Assembly (NCBI RefSeq): GCF_900102535.1
Contig: NZ_FNBP01000001.1
Span: 186,001-250,000 of the forward strand
Source of the DNA: Sulfitobacter delicatus
GTDB lineage: Bacteria > Pseudomonadota > Alphaproteobacteria > Rhodobacterales > Rhodobacteraceae
Length of the DNA stretch: 64,000 bases
Reading direction: 5' to 3'
Positions 35,424 to 44,971 of this stretch are shown one piece after another (the first letter of the stretch is position 1; every line of letters starts with the position of its first letter). The notes beneath the pieces are model-generated. The model worked only from the letters and a program-made list of their open reading frames with translations, searched no databases and was not told where the DNA came from. Made by a program: the position numbers and the translations under genes.

Positions 35424-36524
35424 ATGGCGGGCGGCATGGTGTTGGTGGTCAATGCGGGGTCGTCGTCAATCAAGACGGCGATCTTTGACGCCGACCTGCG
35501 CGAGGTCTTGCGCATTGACGCGCAGGGTATCGGACAGACGGGCCAGCTTTGCATTGGCAGCGGCGCGGCACAGCCCTGCGCCTTGCCGGATCACCCAACG
35601 GCGTTTCAAGCCATTCTTGCTCGGCTGCACCAACAGGGGATCACAAAAGGCAATCTCGCGGCAGCGGCCCACCGCGTGGTCCATGGCGGGCCGGACCTCG
35701 CCACCACCACCCGGATCACCCCCGCCGTGCGCAGCGGCATCGCCGAGGCCCTGCCGCTGGCCCCTTTGCACAACCCTCACAACCTCGCCGCGATTGATGC
35801 GATCACAGCGCTGACGCCCGACCTGCCGCAATACGCCGCCTTCGACACCGGCTTTCACCGCACCAACCCCGAGGTCGCCCGGCGCTACGCCTTGCCCGAC
35901 CGGGCGGAGACATCCGCCCTGCGCCGCTATGGGTTTCACGGCATCAGCTACGAAAGCCTTGTGCAGGGCTTTTACGAAACCACCGGCACCCCTCTCCCCC
36001 GCCGCCTACTGGCGCTGCACCTCGGCAACGGCGCCTCCCTCTGCGCAATCCTTGACGGGCAGTCAGTCGCCACAACTATGGGCTTCTCGCCGCTTAGCGG
36101 CCTAACAATGGGCACCCGCGCAGGCGAGATTGACGCAGGCGCGGTGCTGCATTTGGTGCGCGATCTGGGGCTGGAAAAGGCCGAACATCTGCTTCACCAC
36201 GAAAGCGGGCTGCGCGGCCTCTCCGGCCTCACCGCCGACATGCGCCAATTGGCCGAGACCGACAGCGACGCCGCCCGCCTTGCCCGCGACCATTTCTGCT
36301 ACTGGATCACCCGCCAGGCCGGATCGATGATCGCCGCCATGGGCGGGATCGACGGCATCGCCTTCACCGGCGGCATCGGCGAAAACGACCATGAGGTAAG
36401 GGAAAAGGTTCTTGCAAACCTTAGCTGGGCGGGAAATATTCCCAACTGGATCATCCCCGCCGCCGAAGAGAAACACATCGCGCGCCAAGCGCTCGCCCTG
36501 CTGAAAGACCCCGCTCACCCATGA
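35424..36524 (+). CDS. ackA: Acetate kinase
   Basis: Transfers phosphate between acetyl phosphate and ADP, here expected to yield acetate and ATP from the Xsc product. Motifs are VVNAGSSSIK, AFDTGFHRT, RRYGFHGISYES, LHLGNGASL and FTGGIGEND. At 366 aa it is somewhat shorter than typical (about 400). ATG 35424 lies four bases after xsc; ATG 35436 is an alternative. Its stop overlaps soeA by four bases. In many roseobacters a phosphate acetyltransferase (pta) follows xsc instead; no pta is visible here. Confidence 0.93.
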   Translation: MAGGMVLVVNAGSSSIKTAIFDADLREVLRIDAQGIGQTGQLCIGSGAAQPCALPDHPTAFQAILARLHQQGITKGNLAAAAHRVVHGGPDLATTTRITPAVRSGIAEALPLAPLHNPHNLAAIDAITALTPDLPQYAAFDTGFHRTNPEVARRYALPDRAETSALRRYGFHGISYESLVQGFYETTGTPLPRRLLALHLGNGASLCAILDGQSVATTMGFSPLSGLTMGTRAGEIDAGAVLHLVRDLGLEKAEHLLHHESGLRGLSGLTADMRQLAETDSDAARLARDHFCYWITRQAGSMIAAMGGIDGIAFTGGIGENDHEVREKVLANLSWAGNIPNWIIPAAEEKHIARQALALLKDPAHP

Positions 36525-39337
36525 CGCATTCCCAGCCGCCGCTTGATCTGTCGCCCAAGGTCTCGGACGAGGTCCGCAAGACCACCTGCTACATGTGCGC
36601 CTGCCGCTGCGGGATCAATGTGCATATGAAAAAGGGCAAGGTCGCCTATATCGAAGGCAACCGCGACCATCCGGTGAACCGCGGCGTGCTCTGCGCCAAG
36701 GGCTCCGCCGGGATCATGCAGCACAACTCCCCCGCCCGTCTGCGCAACCCGATGAAACGCGTCGGTCCCCGCGGCTCGGGCGAGTTTGAGGCGATCAGTT
36801 GGAAAGAGGCGCTGCAAATCGCCACCGATTGGCTGGCGCCGCTGCGCCGCGAAGCGCCGGAAAAGCTGGCCTTCTTCACCGGGCGCGACCAGTCGCAGTC
36901 CTTCACCGGGTATTGGGCGCAGCAATTCGGCACGCCCAACTATGCGGCCCACGGCGGGTTCTGCTCGGTCAACATGGCCACGGCAGGCATCTACACCATG
37001 GGCGGTGCCTTTTGGGAGTTCGGCCAGCCCGATTGGGACCATACCAAGCTCTTCATGCTTTTTGGCGTCGCCGAGGACCATGACAGCAACCCGATCAAGA
37101 TGGGCCTCGCCAAGCTGAAAAAACGCGGTGCGCGGGTGATCGGGGTGAACCCGATCCGCACCGGTTACAACGCCATCGCCGATGATTGGGTCGGCATCAC
37201 GCCAGGCACCGACGGGCTGTTCATCCTGTCGCTGATCCACTGCCTGATGAAGGCCGGCAAGATCGATCTGGACTACCTCGCCCGCTACACCGACGCGCCC
37301 GTGCTGCTCAACAGTGACCCCAGGTCTCCCGACTACGGGCTGCAAATGCAGGACGAGGATGGCAAAGCGCTGGTCATCGACCGCACCACCGGCAAGCTCA
37401 CCCCCTTCGACCAGCCCGGCGTGCGCCCCGACCTCGCCGCGACCTACCGCAGCGCCGGGGTGACGCACCGCCCCGTCTTCCACCAAATGGCCGAGCAATA
37501 CTTGGGCGAGGACTACACCCCAGAAGCCGTGGCCGACCGCTGCGGCATCCCCGCCCCGCGCATCCGTGCCATCGCCAGCGAACTGGCCCGCGTGGCCTTT
37601 GACGAGGCCTTTGAGCTCGACCACGCCTGGACCGACTTCCGTGGCGAGCATCACAAAACGATGACTGGCCGCCCAGTCTCTTTCCACGCCATGCGCGGCA
37701 TCTCGGCCCATGCCAACGGCTTCCAGACCGCCCGCGCCCTGCATGTGCTGCAAATCATCCTCGGCACCGTCGAAGTTCCCGGCGGCTTCCGCTTCAAACC
37801 GCCCTACCCTAAGCCTGCCACCGCGCATCCGAAACCCCATTGTAAGGTCACACCCGGCGCACCCCTCGACGGGCCGCATCTGGGCTTTGTGCAAGGCCCC
37901 GAAGACCTCGCGCTGGAGCCCGACGGCAGCCCGACGCGGATCGACAAAGCCTTCACATGGGAAAACCCGATGTCGGCCCATGGGCTGATGCATATGGTGA
38001 TCTCGAACGCGCACGCAGGCGACCCGTACAAGATCGACACGTTGTTTATGTATATGGCGAATATGTCGTGGAACTCCTCCATGAACCCCGGCGGGGTGAT
38101 GGAGATGCTGACTGATACGGACGAGAGCGGCGACTACGTCATCCCGCGCATCATCTACTCCGACGCCTATTCCTCCGAAATGGTCGCCTATGCCGATCTG
38201 ATCCTGCCCGACACGACCTACCTCGAACGCCACGACTGTATCTCGCTCCTTGACCGCCCGATCAGCGAAGCCGACGCCGCCGCCGACGCGATCCGCTGGC
38301 CGGTGGTGCAGCCCAACCGCGACGTGCGCGGCTTCCAATCCGCGCTCTGCGATCTGGGGGCAAAGCTTGGCCTGCCCGGCTTTGTGAACGACGACGGCAG
38401 CCAGAAATACAAAGACTATGCCGACTACATCACCCACCACGAACGCCGCCCCGGCGTCGGCCCGCTGGCCGGGTTCCGCGGCAAGGACGGCACCAAAGCC
38501 GGGCGCGGCGAAGCGAACCCCGAGCAGATCGACTGCTATATCGAAAACGGCGGCTTCTTCGTGAACCACATCCCCGATGGCGCGCGATACTACAAACCAT
38601 GGAACGCCGCCTATCAAGACTGGGCCGTGGGCATGAGCCTCTACGACAGCCCGCAACCCTATCTCTTTTCGCTCTACGCAGAACCGCTGCGCCGCTTCCA
38701 GCTGGCCGCCGAAGGCCACGGCGACCGCCAGCCCCCCGACCATCTGCGCGAACGTATCAAACAAACCATGACGCCGCTGCCAAGCTGGTACGAAAGCGAT
38801 CCGCACGGCACCCAAGGCTACGACATCCACGCGCTCACCCAACGCCCCATGGCGATGTATCACTCTTGGGGCGGGCAAAACGCATGGCTGCGCCAACTCC
38901 ACGGTCACAACCCGCTCTACCTGCCCACCGCGCTCATGCGCGAGAAAGGCCTGCACGATGGCGACTGGGCCCGCGTTTCCTCGCCCCACGGCGAGATTAC
39001 GGTGCCGGTAAAAGAAATGGCCGCGCTCAACCCCAAGACGGTCTGGACATGGAACGCCATCGGCAAACGCAAAGGCGCTTGGGCGCTCGAAAAAGACGCG
39101 CCAGAGGTGACCAAAGGGTTCCTCCTCAACCACCTCATCCACGAATTGCTGCCGGCTAAGGGCGACGGGCTACGCTGGGCCAACTCCGACCCCATCACCG
39201 GCCAAGCCGCGTGGTTTGATCTCAAGGTGAAAATCGAAAAGACCGACGCCCCCGCAGAGTCCAAACCGCAAATCCCACCACAGCGCTCCCCCGTGCCACC
39301 CCCGCCCAAAGACATCGCGTGGAAGGTCGGCAAATGA
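36521..39337 (+). CDS. soeA: Sulfite dehydrogenase molybdopterin subunit SoeA
   Basis: Catalytic subunit of the cytoplasmic, membrane-attached sulfite-oxidising enzyme SoeABC. The 938-aa protein belongs to the DMSO-reductase superfamily with an N-terminal [4Fe-4S] motif C23-x2-C26-x3-C30 and C58. C148 in GGFCSVNM is a candidate molybdenum ligand. No Tat signal is present, as expected for SoeA facing the cytoplasm. Translational coupling to ackA and xsc indicates that sulfite from taurine is its substrate. A tetrathionate/polysulfide-reductase-like role is less likely in this context. Confidence 0.9.
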   Translation: MTHSQPPLDLSPKVSDEVRKTTCYMCACRCGINVHMKKGKVAYIEGNRDHPVNRGVLCAKGSAGIMQHNSPARLRNPMKRVGPRGSGEFEAISWKEALQIATDWLAPLRREAPEKLAFFTGRDQSQSFTGYWAQQFGTPNYAAHGGFCSVNMATAGIYTMGGAFWEFGQPDWDHTKLFMLFGVAEDHDSNPIKMGLAKLKKRGARVIGVNPIRTGYNAIADDWVGITPGTDGLFILSLIHCLMKAGKIDLDYLARYTDAPVLLNSDPRSPDYGLQMQDEDGKALVIDRTTGKLTPFDQPGVRPDLAATYRSAGVTHRPVFHQMAEQYLGEDYTPEAVADRCGIPAPRIRAIASELARVAFDEAFELDHAWTDFRGEHHKTMTGRPVSFHAMRGISAHANGFQTARALHVLQIILGTVEVPGGFRFKPPYPKPATAHPKPHCKVTPGAPLDGPHLGFVQGPEDLALEPDGSPTRIDKAFTWENPMSAHGLMHMVISNAHAGDPYKIDTLFMYMANMSWNSSMNPGGVMEMLTDTDESGDYVIPRIIYSDAYSSEMVAYADLILPDTTYLERHDCISLLDRPISEADAAADAIRWPVVQPNRDVRGFQSALCDLGAKLGLPGFVNDDGSQKYKDYADYITHHERRPGVGPLAGFRGKDGTKAGRGEANPEQIDCYIENGGFFVNHIPDGARYYKPWNAAYQDWAVGMSLYDSPQPYLFSLYAEPLRRFQLAAEGHGDRQPPDHLRERIKQTMTPLPSWYESDPHGTQGYDIHALTQRPMAMYHSWGGQNAWLRQLHGHNPLYLPTALMREKGLHDGDWARVSSPHGEITVPVKEMAALNPKTVWTWNAIGKRKGAWALEKDAPEVTKGFLLNHLIHELLPAKGDGLRWANSDPITGQAAWFDLKVKIEKTDAPAESKPQIPPQRSPVPPPPKDIAWKVGK

Positions 39338-39345
39338 CCCTCCCC

Positions 39346-39374
39346 CTCTTTTTGGCCTTAAATACTTTCGGGGG
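39346..39374 (+). repeat. 3'-end repeat element, copy 2
   Basis: CTCTTTTTGGCC, five bases, then TACTT and CGGGGG. It begins nine bases after the soeA stop, inside the soe operon, and is followed by a hairpin (39376-39393). Confidence 0.7.
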
Positions 39375-39375
39375 T

Positions 39376-39393
39376 CTGGGGGCTGGCCCCCAG
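39376..39393 (+). other. Intra-operon hairpin between soeA and soeB
   Basis: CTGGGGG pairs with CCCCCAG around CTGG. No T-run follows, so it may be an mRNA processing or stability element rather than a terminator. Confidence 0.55.
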
Positions 39394-39422
39394 CCGACCC
39401 TCGCAACGCAGGACCGCCGCCC

Positions 39423-40187
39423 ATGACGACCCTCCCGCAACATACAGACCGCAAACTCGGCCTCGTGATCGACCTCGACACCTGCGTCGGCTGCCACGCC
39501 TGCGTGATCTCTTGCAAAGGCTGGAACACCGAAAACTACGGCGCGCCGCTGTCCGATCAAAGCGCCTATGGCGCGGACCCCTCGGGCACCTTCCTCAACC
39601 GCGTCCACAGCTACGAAGTCCAACCCGAGGTCGGCACGGCCCATCTCGTCCACTTTCCAAAATCCTGCCTGCATTGCGACGACGCGCCCTGCGTCACCGT
39701 CTGCCCCACCGGCGCCAGCTACAAACGGGTCGAAGACGGCATCGTCTTGGTCAACGAAAGCGACTGCATCGGCTGCGGGCTCTGCGCTTGGGCCTGCCCC
39801 TACGGCGCGCGCGAGATGGATGTGGCCGAAGGCGTGATGAAGAAATGCACCCTCTGCGTGGACCGCATCTACAACGAGAACCTGCCCGAAGAAGACCGCG
39901 AGCCCGCCTGTGTGCGCACCTGCCCGGCAAATGCGCGGCATTTCGGCGATCTGGCCGATCCGAACAGCGCGGTCAGCCAGCTTGTGGCCGAGCGTGGCGG
40001 GGTCGACCTGATGCCCGAGCAAGGCACCAAGCCGGTCAACAAATACCTGCCGCCCCGCGCCCGTGACCAGCTACAAGGGCCAGAGGACAGCGGCGAGATC
40101 GACGTCCTTGCCCCCTTCCTCGCGCCCGTCGACACCGGACCCAAGGGATTTCTCGGCTGGCTTGACCGCACTTTGGAGAAGCTCTGA
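39423..40187 (+). CDS. soeB: Sulfite dehydrogenase iron-sulfur subunit SoeB
   Basis: Electron-transfer subunit of 254 aa with four cysteine clusters typical of the DmsB/NrfC family: CVGCHACVISC, CLHCDDAPCVTVCP, CIGCGLCAWACP, and CTLC with CVRTCP. It would hold four [4Fe-4S] clusters linking SoeA to the membrane subunit. It is cytoplasmic, with no signal peptide. Its stop overlaps the soeC start (TGATG). Separated from soeA by 85 bases that contain a repeat and a hairpin. Confidence 0.93.
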   Translation: MTTLPQHTDRKLGLVIDLDTCVGCHACVISCKGWNTENYGAPLSDQSAYGADPSGTFLNRVHSYEVQPEVGTAHLVHFPKSCLHCDDAPCVTVCPTGASYKRVEDGIVLVNESDCIGCGLCAWACPYGAREMDVAEGVMKKCTLCVDRIYNENLPEEDREPACVRTCPANARHFGDLADPNSAVSQLVAERGGVDLMPEQGTKPVNKYLPPRARDQLQGPEDSGEIDVLAPFLAPVDTGPKGFLGWLDRTLEKL

Positions 40188-41062
40188 TGCACCCCGCGCC
40201 TTCTGTCATCTTGTTCAGCAGCCTGTCGGGACTAGGTTTTGGCCTGCTCGCATGGCTTGGCATCGGCCTGCCTGCCGTCACCGGCTGGGTGGCATTTGTC
40301 TTTTTCACGCTGGCCTATCTTCTGGCCGTGGGCGGGCTCATCGCCTCTATGTTCCACCTCGGCCACCCTGAACGGGCGCTCAAAGCTTTTACCCAGTGGC
40401 GCAGCAGTTGGCTGAGCCGCGAGGCTTGGGCCTCGGTGGCCGCGTTGCTGGTCATGGCGGCCTATGGCGCAGGGCTGGTGTTTTTCGACGCGCGCTGGTG
40501 GCCGCTGGGGGTGATCGGCGCAGCGCTGTCGCTGCTGACGGTGCTGACCACGTCGATGATCTATACCCAGATGAAAACCGTGCCCCGTTGGCATAGCCTT
40601 TGGACCCCCGCGAACTTTCTGTCGTTGAGCATCGCGGGCGGGGCGTTGCTGGCGGGGCAAGTTACCGAGGCGATGGTCCTGCTCGCGCTTGCGGGTGTCG
40701 TGCAGATTGTAACTTGGTGGCAGGGTGACCAAGCGCTTGCTTCTTCGGGGACGGACATGGCCACGGCCACGCGGCTGGGCGATATCGGCAGCGTCCGTGC
40801 CTTTGAGCCGCCGCATACGGGCAGCAACTACCTGCTTCGGGAATTTGTCTATGTACTGGGGCGCAAACATGCGGCGAAGCTGCGGATCATTGCGATTTTG
40901 CTGATGGCGTTCGTGCCGCTGCTGTTATTGCTGTCGCCGGTTTTGCACCACCTCGCGGCAGCCTTGGCGGTGCTAAGCCATGCGGCGGGCGTGTTGACGG
41001 CGCGCTGGCTGTTCTTTGCGCAGGCAGAGCATGTGGTCGGGCTTTATTACGGAAAACGGTAA
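40187..41062 (+). CDS. soeC: Sulfite dehydrogenase membrane anchor SoeC
   Basis: DmsC-type integral membrane subunit of 291 aa with about eight hydrophobic segments. It anchors SoeAB at the cytoplasmic face and passes electrons to quinone. The conserved SMFHLGHPERALKAFTQWRSSWLSRE stretch (seen in part) after the second helix is typical of DmsC/SoeC. It is the last gene of the probable xsc-ackA-soeABC operon. Confidence 0.92.
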   Translation: MHPAPSVILFSSLSGLGFGLLAWLGIGLPAVTGWVAFVFFTLAYLLAVGGLIASMFHLGHPERALKAFTQWRSSWLSREAWASVAALLVMAAYGAGLVFFDARWWPLGVIGAALSLLTVLTTSMIYTQMKTVPRWHSLWTPANFLSLSIAGGALLAGQVTEAMVLLALAGVVQIVTWWQGDQALASSGTDMATATRLGDIGSVRAFEPPHTGSNYLLREFVYVLGRKHAAKLRIIAILLMAFVPLLLLLSPVLHHLAAALAVLSHAAGVLTARWLFFAQAEHVVGLYYGKR

Positions 41063-41118
41063 CGTCCGTCTCAGGCGTTGGAGCGAGAGGGCGTTCCTCC
41101 CCCTCGCGCTCCCCCTCC

Positions 41119-41141
41119 AAGTATTTTTTGGCCAAAAAGAG
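41119..41141 (-). repeat. 3'-end repeat element, copy 3
   Basis: On the minus strand CTCTTTTTGGCC, six bases, then TACTT. It begins seven bases after the dapA stop and reads in the dapA direction. Confidence 0.7.
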
Positions 41142-41147
41142 GGGGGC

Positions 41148-42023
41148 TTAGTTCGTCAGTCCGGCGTGGCGCAGGCCTGCGTCGACCAATTCTTTGGTCG
41201 GGTCAGTTAGCGCTGTGAGCGGCAGGCGGACCTCGTCTGAGCAGAGGTCCAGTTGCGCCATCGCGTATTTCACACCGACGAGACCCGGCTCTGTAAAGAT
41301 CGCCTTGTGCAGCGGCATCAGACGGTCCTGCAGTTCCAGCGCTTTGGCGTAATCACCCTCGAGGCAGGCGTTCTGCATCTCGGCCACAAGACGCGGCGCG
41401 ACATTAGCGGTAACTGAGATGCAGCCGACGCCGCCTTGGGCGTTGAACCCATGCGCGGTGGCGTCTTCGCCCGACAGTTGGATGAAGTCCTTGCCGCAGG
41501 TAATGCGCTGGTCGCTGACACGGGCCAAATCGCCGGTGGCGTCTTTGACGCCGACAATGCGCGGCAGCTTGGCCAACTCGCCCATGGTTTCGGGCAGCAT
41601 ATCCACCACGGAGCGGCCCGGGATGTTGTAGATGATGATTGGCAATTCGCAGCAGTCGTGGACGGCGGTGAAATGCGCGATCAACCCGGCCTGGGTTGGT
41701 TTGTTGTAATAGGGCGTCACGACCAGCAACGCATCCGCGCCGACTTTCTCGGCGTGGCGGGCGAGGCGAATGCTCTCAACTGTATTGTTGGAGCCGGCGC
41801 CTGCGATGACGGGGATGCGGCCCCGGGCGGCTTTGACGACCTCTTCGACGACGGTTTCATGTTCACCGTGGCTCAGCGTCGGGGATTCGCCGGTGGTGCC
41901 GACGGGAACAAGGCCGGTCGACCCTTCGCCGATGTGCCATTCGACAAGATTCTTCAAAGTATCCAGATCCAGCGCGCCGTTTCGAAACGGCGTGACGAGG
42001 GCAGGCAGAGAGCCTTTGAACAT
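41148..42023 (-). CDS. dapA: 4-hydroxy-tetrahydrodipicolinate synthase
   Basis: Condenses pyruvate with aspartate semialdehyde in lysine/diaminopimelate synthesis. The Schiff-base lysine is K160 in [11 protein letters not shown]132 lies in IIYNIPGR, and the [10 protein letters not shown] loop is intact. ATG 42023 follows AAGGAG by seven bases and gives the normal 291 aa; an upstream in-frame extension to 42386 overlaps the divergent slt gene and is rejected. A repeat element follows the stop. Confidence 0.97.
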   Translation of the reverse strand: MFKGSLPALVTPFRNGALDLDTLKNLVEWHIGEGSTGLVPVGTTGESPTLSHGEHETVVEEVVKAARGRIPVIAGAGSNNTVESIRLARHAEKVGADALLVVTPYYNKPTQAGLIAHFTAVHDCCELPIIIYNIPGRSVVDMLPETMGELAKLPRIVGVKDATGDLARVSDQRITCGKDFIQLSGEDATAHGFNAQGGVGCISVTANVAPRLVAEMQNACLEGDYAKALELQDRLMPLHKAIFTEPGLVGVKYAMAQLDLCSDEVRLPLTALTDPTKELVDAGLRHAGLTN

Positions 42024-42148
42024 GTGCACGCTCCTTGTTGTGCTGGCCGGCGGAAACCGGACTGGATGAGGGCCTTGCAGGCAGCTTGGGTTTGATAAAC
42101 GCTGCCAGCGCCATATGTTGCAAGGCTCTAGCCCCGGAGTTGTATGAA

Positions 42149-44113
42149 ATGCAAGTGATGACGCGCTTCTTCGCGATCCTGACGACTGTTTTTGCCCTGA
42201 CCGTGCCCGCTGAGGCGCAGCGACCGCGCCCTTTAGGCTGGGCGATGGACGCGGTGCGCGCCGGCGATTGGGACGCCGCCGCCCGCTTGGCCGAACGCGA
42301 CGGCCCGGTGGCGGAAGATGTCGTCGAATGGCACCGCCTGCGCGCCGGGCGTGGTTCCTATGCCGACGCACGCGATTTCCTCGCACGCAGGCCAGACTGG
42401 CCCGGCGAGGAATATTTGCGCAAACAGACAGAAGATGCGGTGATTGGCCAGCCTGACGCCGATGTTCTGGCCTTTTTCAAAGGCATGCCACCGCAGACTC
42501 CACGCGGGGTGTTGGCCCATGCCGCGGCGCTGATCAACAATGGCCAGCGAGGCGAGGCCGAAGCGAACCTCGTGCTGGCGTGGCGGACAATGCCGATGAA
42601 CGAGACCAGCCAGTCCATGTTCATTGACGCGCACCGCGAACTGCTCGCACCACATCATGCGGCGCGCCTGACCGAGATGCTGTGGCAGCGCGAACATGCT
42701 GAGGCGCGTCAGATGTTTGGTCTCGTCTCAAAAGCCGATCGCGATCTGGCGGAAACGCGGATCTCTTTGCAGAAGCTCGATAGTGATGTGAACGTCAAAA
42801 TCGATGCACTCCCGGCTTCGAAGGCTGATGATCCTGGCCTCGCTCATGACCGTTTCGAATGGCGCATTCGTAAGGGGTTTCGGGACAGTGCCAAAGAATT
42901 AATTTTGGAGCGCTCATCTTCGGCGGAAGCCTTGGGCCAGCCGCCCGCTTGGGCCAACCGCCGTCGGGCGCTGGCGCGGGACGAGATGCGCAATGGCGAT
43001 GCGCAGACGGCCTATCGCCTGGCTTCGCAACACTTCCTGCTCGACGGGTCGCATTATGCGGATCTGGAATGGCTGTCTGGCTACCTTGCCTTGCGTTTCC
43101 TAGACGATCCCAAAACCGCCCTGACGCATTTCCAGAACCACGATGCCGCTGTCGAATCTCCGATCAGCCAAGGCCGTGCCGGATATTGGCAGGGGCGCGC
43201 GCTTGAGGCGATGGGCGATGCTGAAGGGGCAAAGAAAGCCTATGCAAAGGGGGCGCAGTACCAGACGTCCTTCTATGGGTTGCTTGCAGCCGAACGCGGC
43301 GGCATTCCCTTTGATGAAAAGCTGAAAGGCGCGCCACCCGAACAGGACTGGCGGACTTCACCTTTGGCCCGTGCGCCCTTGTTTGAGGCCGGGTTGCTGC
43401 TGCAGGCTTCTGGCGAATTGTCTTTGGCAGAGCGCTTCTGGACCCATTTGGCCGAGCAGCTCGTTCCGGAAGACATCGCTCTTCTCGGTCAGGCTGCCAT
43501 TGATGCCGAACAGCCGCATATTGCGGTGATGATTGGTAAACGTGCGGCGCAGCGCGGCCTGGAAATACCCGCGCCCTATTATCCGCTGCATAGTTTGGTT
43601 GAGATGGACCTCGCGATGGCGCCGGAAATGACCCTCGCCATTGCCCGGCGCGAAAGTGAGTTCGATCCAGGCGTGCAAAGTGGGGTCGGCGCGCGTGGTT
43701 TGATGCAGATTATGCCTGCCACCGCCAAGGACGTGGCGCGCGATCTGGGCGTATCTGCGGCGCATAGCACGGACCGCCTGACCGCTGACCCGGATTACAA
43801 CGCGCAACTTGGATCGACCTATCTGTCGCAAATGGCCGGTCAGTTTGATGGCAACGTCGTGATGATGTCCGCCGCTTATAATGCGGGGCCGAGCCGTCCG
43901 CGCCGCTGGATGAGCACCTATGGTGATCCGCGCAAAGGTGAGATCGACATTGTCGATTGGGTCGAGATGATCCCCTTCCGCGAGACGCAGAATTACGTCA
44001 TGCGGGTCACCGAAAGCCTGCCGATCTATCGCGCACGGCTGGGCAAAGACCCGTTGCCGATCCCCTTTAGCGAGGAGTTAACCGGGTCGACGCTGAAGGC
44101 GTTCGCGCCATAG
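42149..44113 (+). CDS. slt: Soluble lytic murein transglycosylase
   Basis: Periplasmic peptidoglycan-cleaving enzyme of 654 aa. A signal peptide ends near residue 24 (PAEA). A long alpha-helical superhelical U/L domain is followed by the C-terminal SLT domain with the catalytic Glu in [11 protein letters not shown] and the [14 protein letters not shown] and [12 protein letters not shown] motifs, typical of Slt70. ATG 42149 is chosen for GGAG nine bases upstream and the good signal peptide; ATG 42158 is possible. It converges on the EamA gene with a 36-base overlap. Confidence 0.92.
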   Translation: MQVMTRFFAILTTVFALTVPAEAQRPRPLGWAMDAVRAGDWDAAARLAERDGPVAEDVVEWHRLRAGRGSYADARDFLARRPDWPGEEYLRKQTEDAVIGQPDADVLAFFKGMPPQTPRGVLAHAAALINNGQRGEAEANLVLAWRTMPMNETSQSMFIDAHRELLAPHHAARLTEMLWQREHAEARQMFGLVSKADRDLAETRISLQKLDSDVNVKIDALPASKADDPGLAHDRFEWRIRKGFRDSAKELILERSSSAEALGQPPAWANRRRALARDEMRNGDAQTAYRLASQHFLLDGSHYADLEWLSGYLALRFLDDPKTALTHFQNHDAAVESPISQGRAGYWQGRALEAMGDAEGAKKAYAKGAQYQTSFYGLLAAERGGIPFDEKLKGAPPEQDWRTSPLARAPLFEAGLLLQASGELSLAERFWTHLAEQLVPEDIALLGQAAIDAEQPHIAVMIGKRAAQRGLEIPAPYYPLHSLVEMDLAMAPEMTLAIARRESEFDPGVQSGVGARGLMQIMPATAKDVARDLGVSAAHSTDRLTADPDYNAQLGSTYLSQMAGQFDGNVVMMSAAYNAGPSRPRRWMSTYGDPRKGEIDIVDWVEMIPFRETQNYVMRVTESLPIYRARLGKDPLPIPFSEELTGSTLKAFAP

Positions 44114-44971
44114 GGTAAAGAGCCCCGCCGCCACAATCACACCCGCGCCTATTACGACATTGGCGCGGAGTACTTCTCCGAACACCGACAGGCCGATAAT
44201 CACGGTAAAGATCAACTGGGTGTAGGCGAAGGGCTGGACAGCGCTGGCCTCGGCCACTTCGTAGCAGCGAATCAGCAGCCAGTGGCCCGTCACACCTGTG
44301 ACGCAGAGTGTGCCCATTAGCAGCCAGTTGCCTGGCGACATGGGCTCCCAGAACCAGACCCCGACGGCGGTCATTACCACCGCACCTGTGACACCGGTCC
44401 AAAAGAAGCTCGTCGCCGTGTTATCGCGCCGCGCAACATAGCGGGTCAGCAAGCCGTAGACCGCGAACATCGCTGCCCCGAGCAGCGGAATCGCGGCGGC
44501 AGGATCGACAACCCGGTAGCCCGGCTGCAGGATGATCAGAACACCGATGAAGCCCACCCCGATCGCAGCCCAACGCCGCCAGCCCACCTTTTCGCCCAAG
44601 ATCGGGCCAGAGAGTGCGGCGACCAGCAGCGGATAGCAGGTGAAGACGGCATGGCTTTCCACTAGTCCGAGGATGGTGAAGCCTAAGACCATCGTGCAAA
44701 TCTGCGCCGACAGCAGCACACCGCGCAGGATTTGCACCGCCGGCTGCGTGGTCGCGGCGGCTTTGCGAATGCCGCCCGCCTTGCGCAGCGCAAGCGTGAT
44801 GACGAAGGCGGCAAAGAACCAATAGCGGATCATCACAACCATCAGCACGTTGTAGTTCTCGGCCAGATGGCGCGACAGACCGTCTTGGACTGCAAAGACC
44901 ATCGTGGTGGCCACCATCAACATGATGCCCAACGGGATGTTGTTGGACTGCAGGGTTTGCGGTGTGTTCAT
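44078..44971 (-). CDS. EamA/DMT-family transporter
   Basis: A 297-aa membrane protein with ten hydrophobic segments in two EamA repeats, typical of drug/metabolite transporters. The substrate cannot be inferred. ATG 44971 overlaps the mnmD stop by four bases; the long in-frame extension upstream covers mnmD and is unreal. The 3' end overlaps the convergent slt gene by 36 bases. Confidence 0.88.
   Translation of the reverse strand: MNTPQTLQSNNIPLGIMLMVATTMVFAVQDGLSRHLAENYNVLMVVMIRYWFFAAFVITLALRKAGGIRKAAATTQPAVQILRGVLLSAQICTMVLGFTILGLVESHAVFTCYPLLVAALSGPILGEKVGWRRWAAIGVGFIGVLIILQPGYRVVDPAAAIPLLGAAMFAVYGLLTRYVARRDNTATSFFWTGVTGAVVMTAVGVWFWEPMSPGNWLLMGTLCVTGVTGHWLLIRCYEVAEASAVQPFAYTQLIFTVIIGLSVFGEVLRANVVIGAGVIVAAGLFTLWRERLQRRPG

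Noticed and set aside
36515-39142. 875-codon open frame antisense to soeA
   Set aside because: Opposite-strand open frames are expected in GC-rich genes with strong third-position GC bias. The translation has no recognisable motif, and soeA carries clear Fe-S and molybdopterin features.
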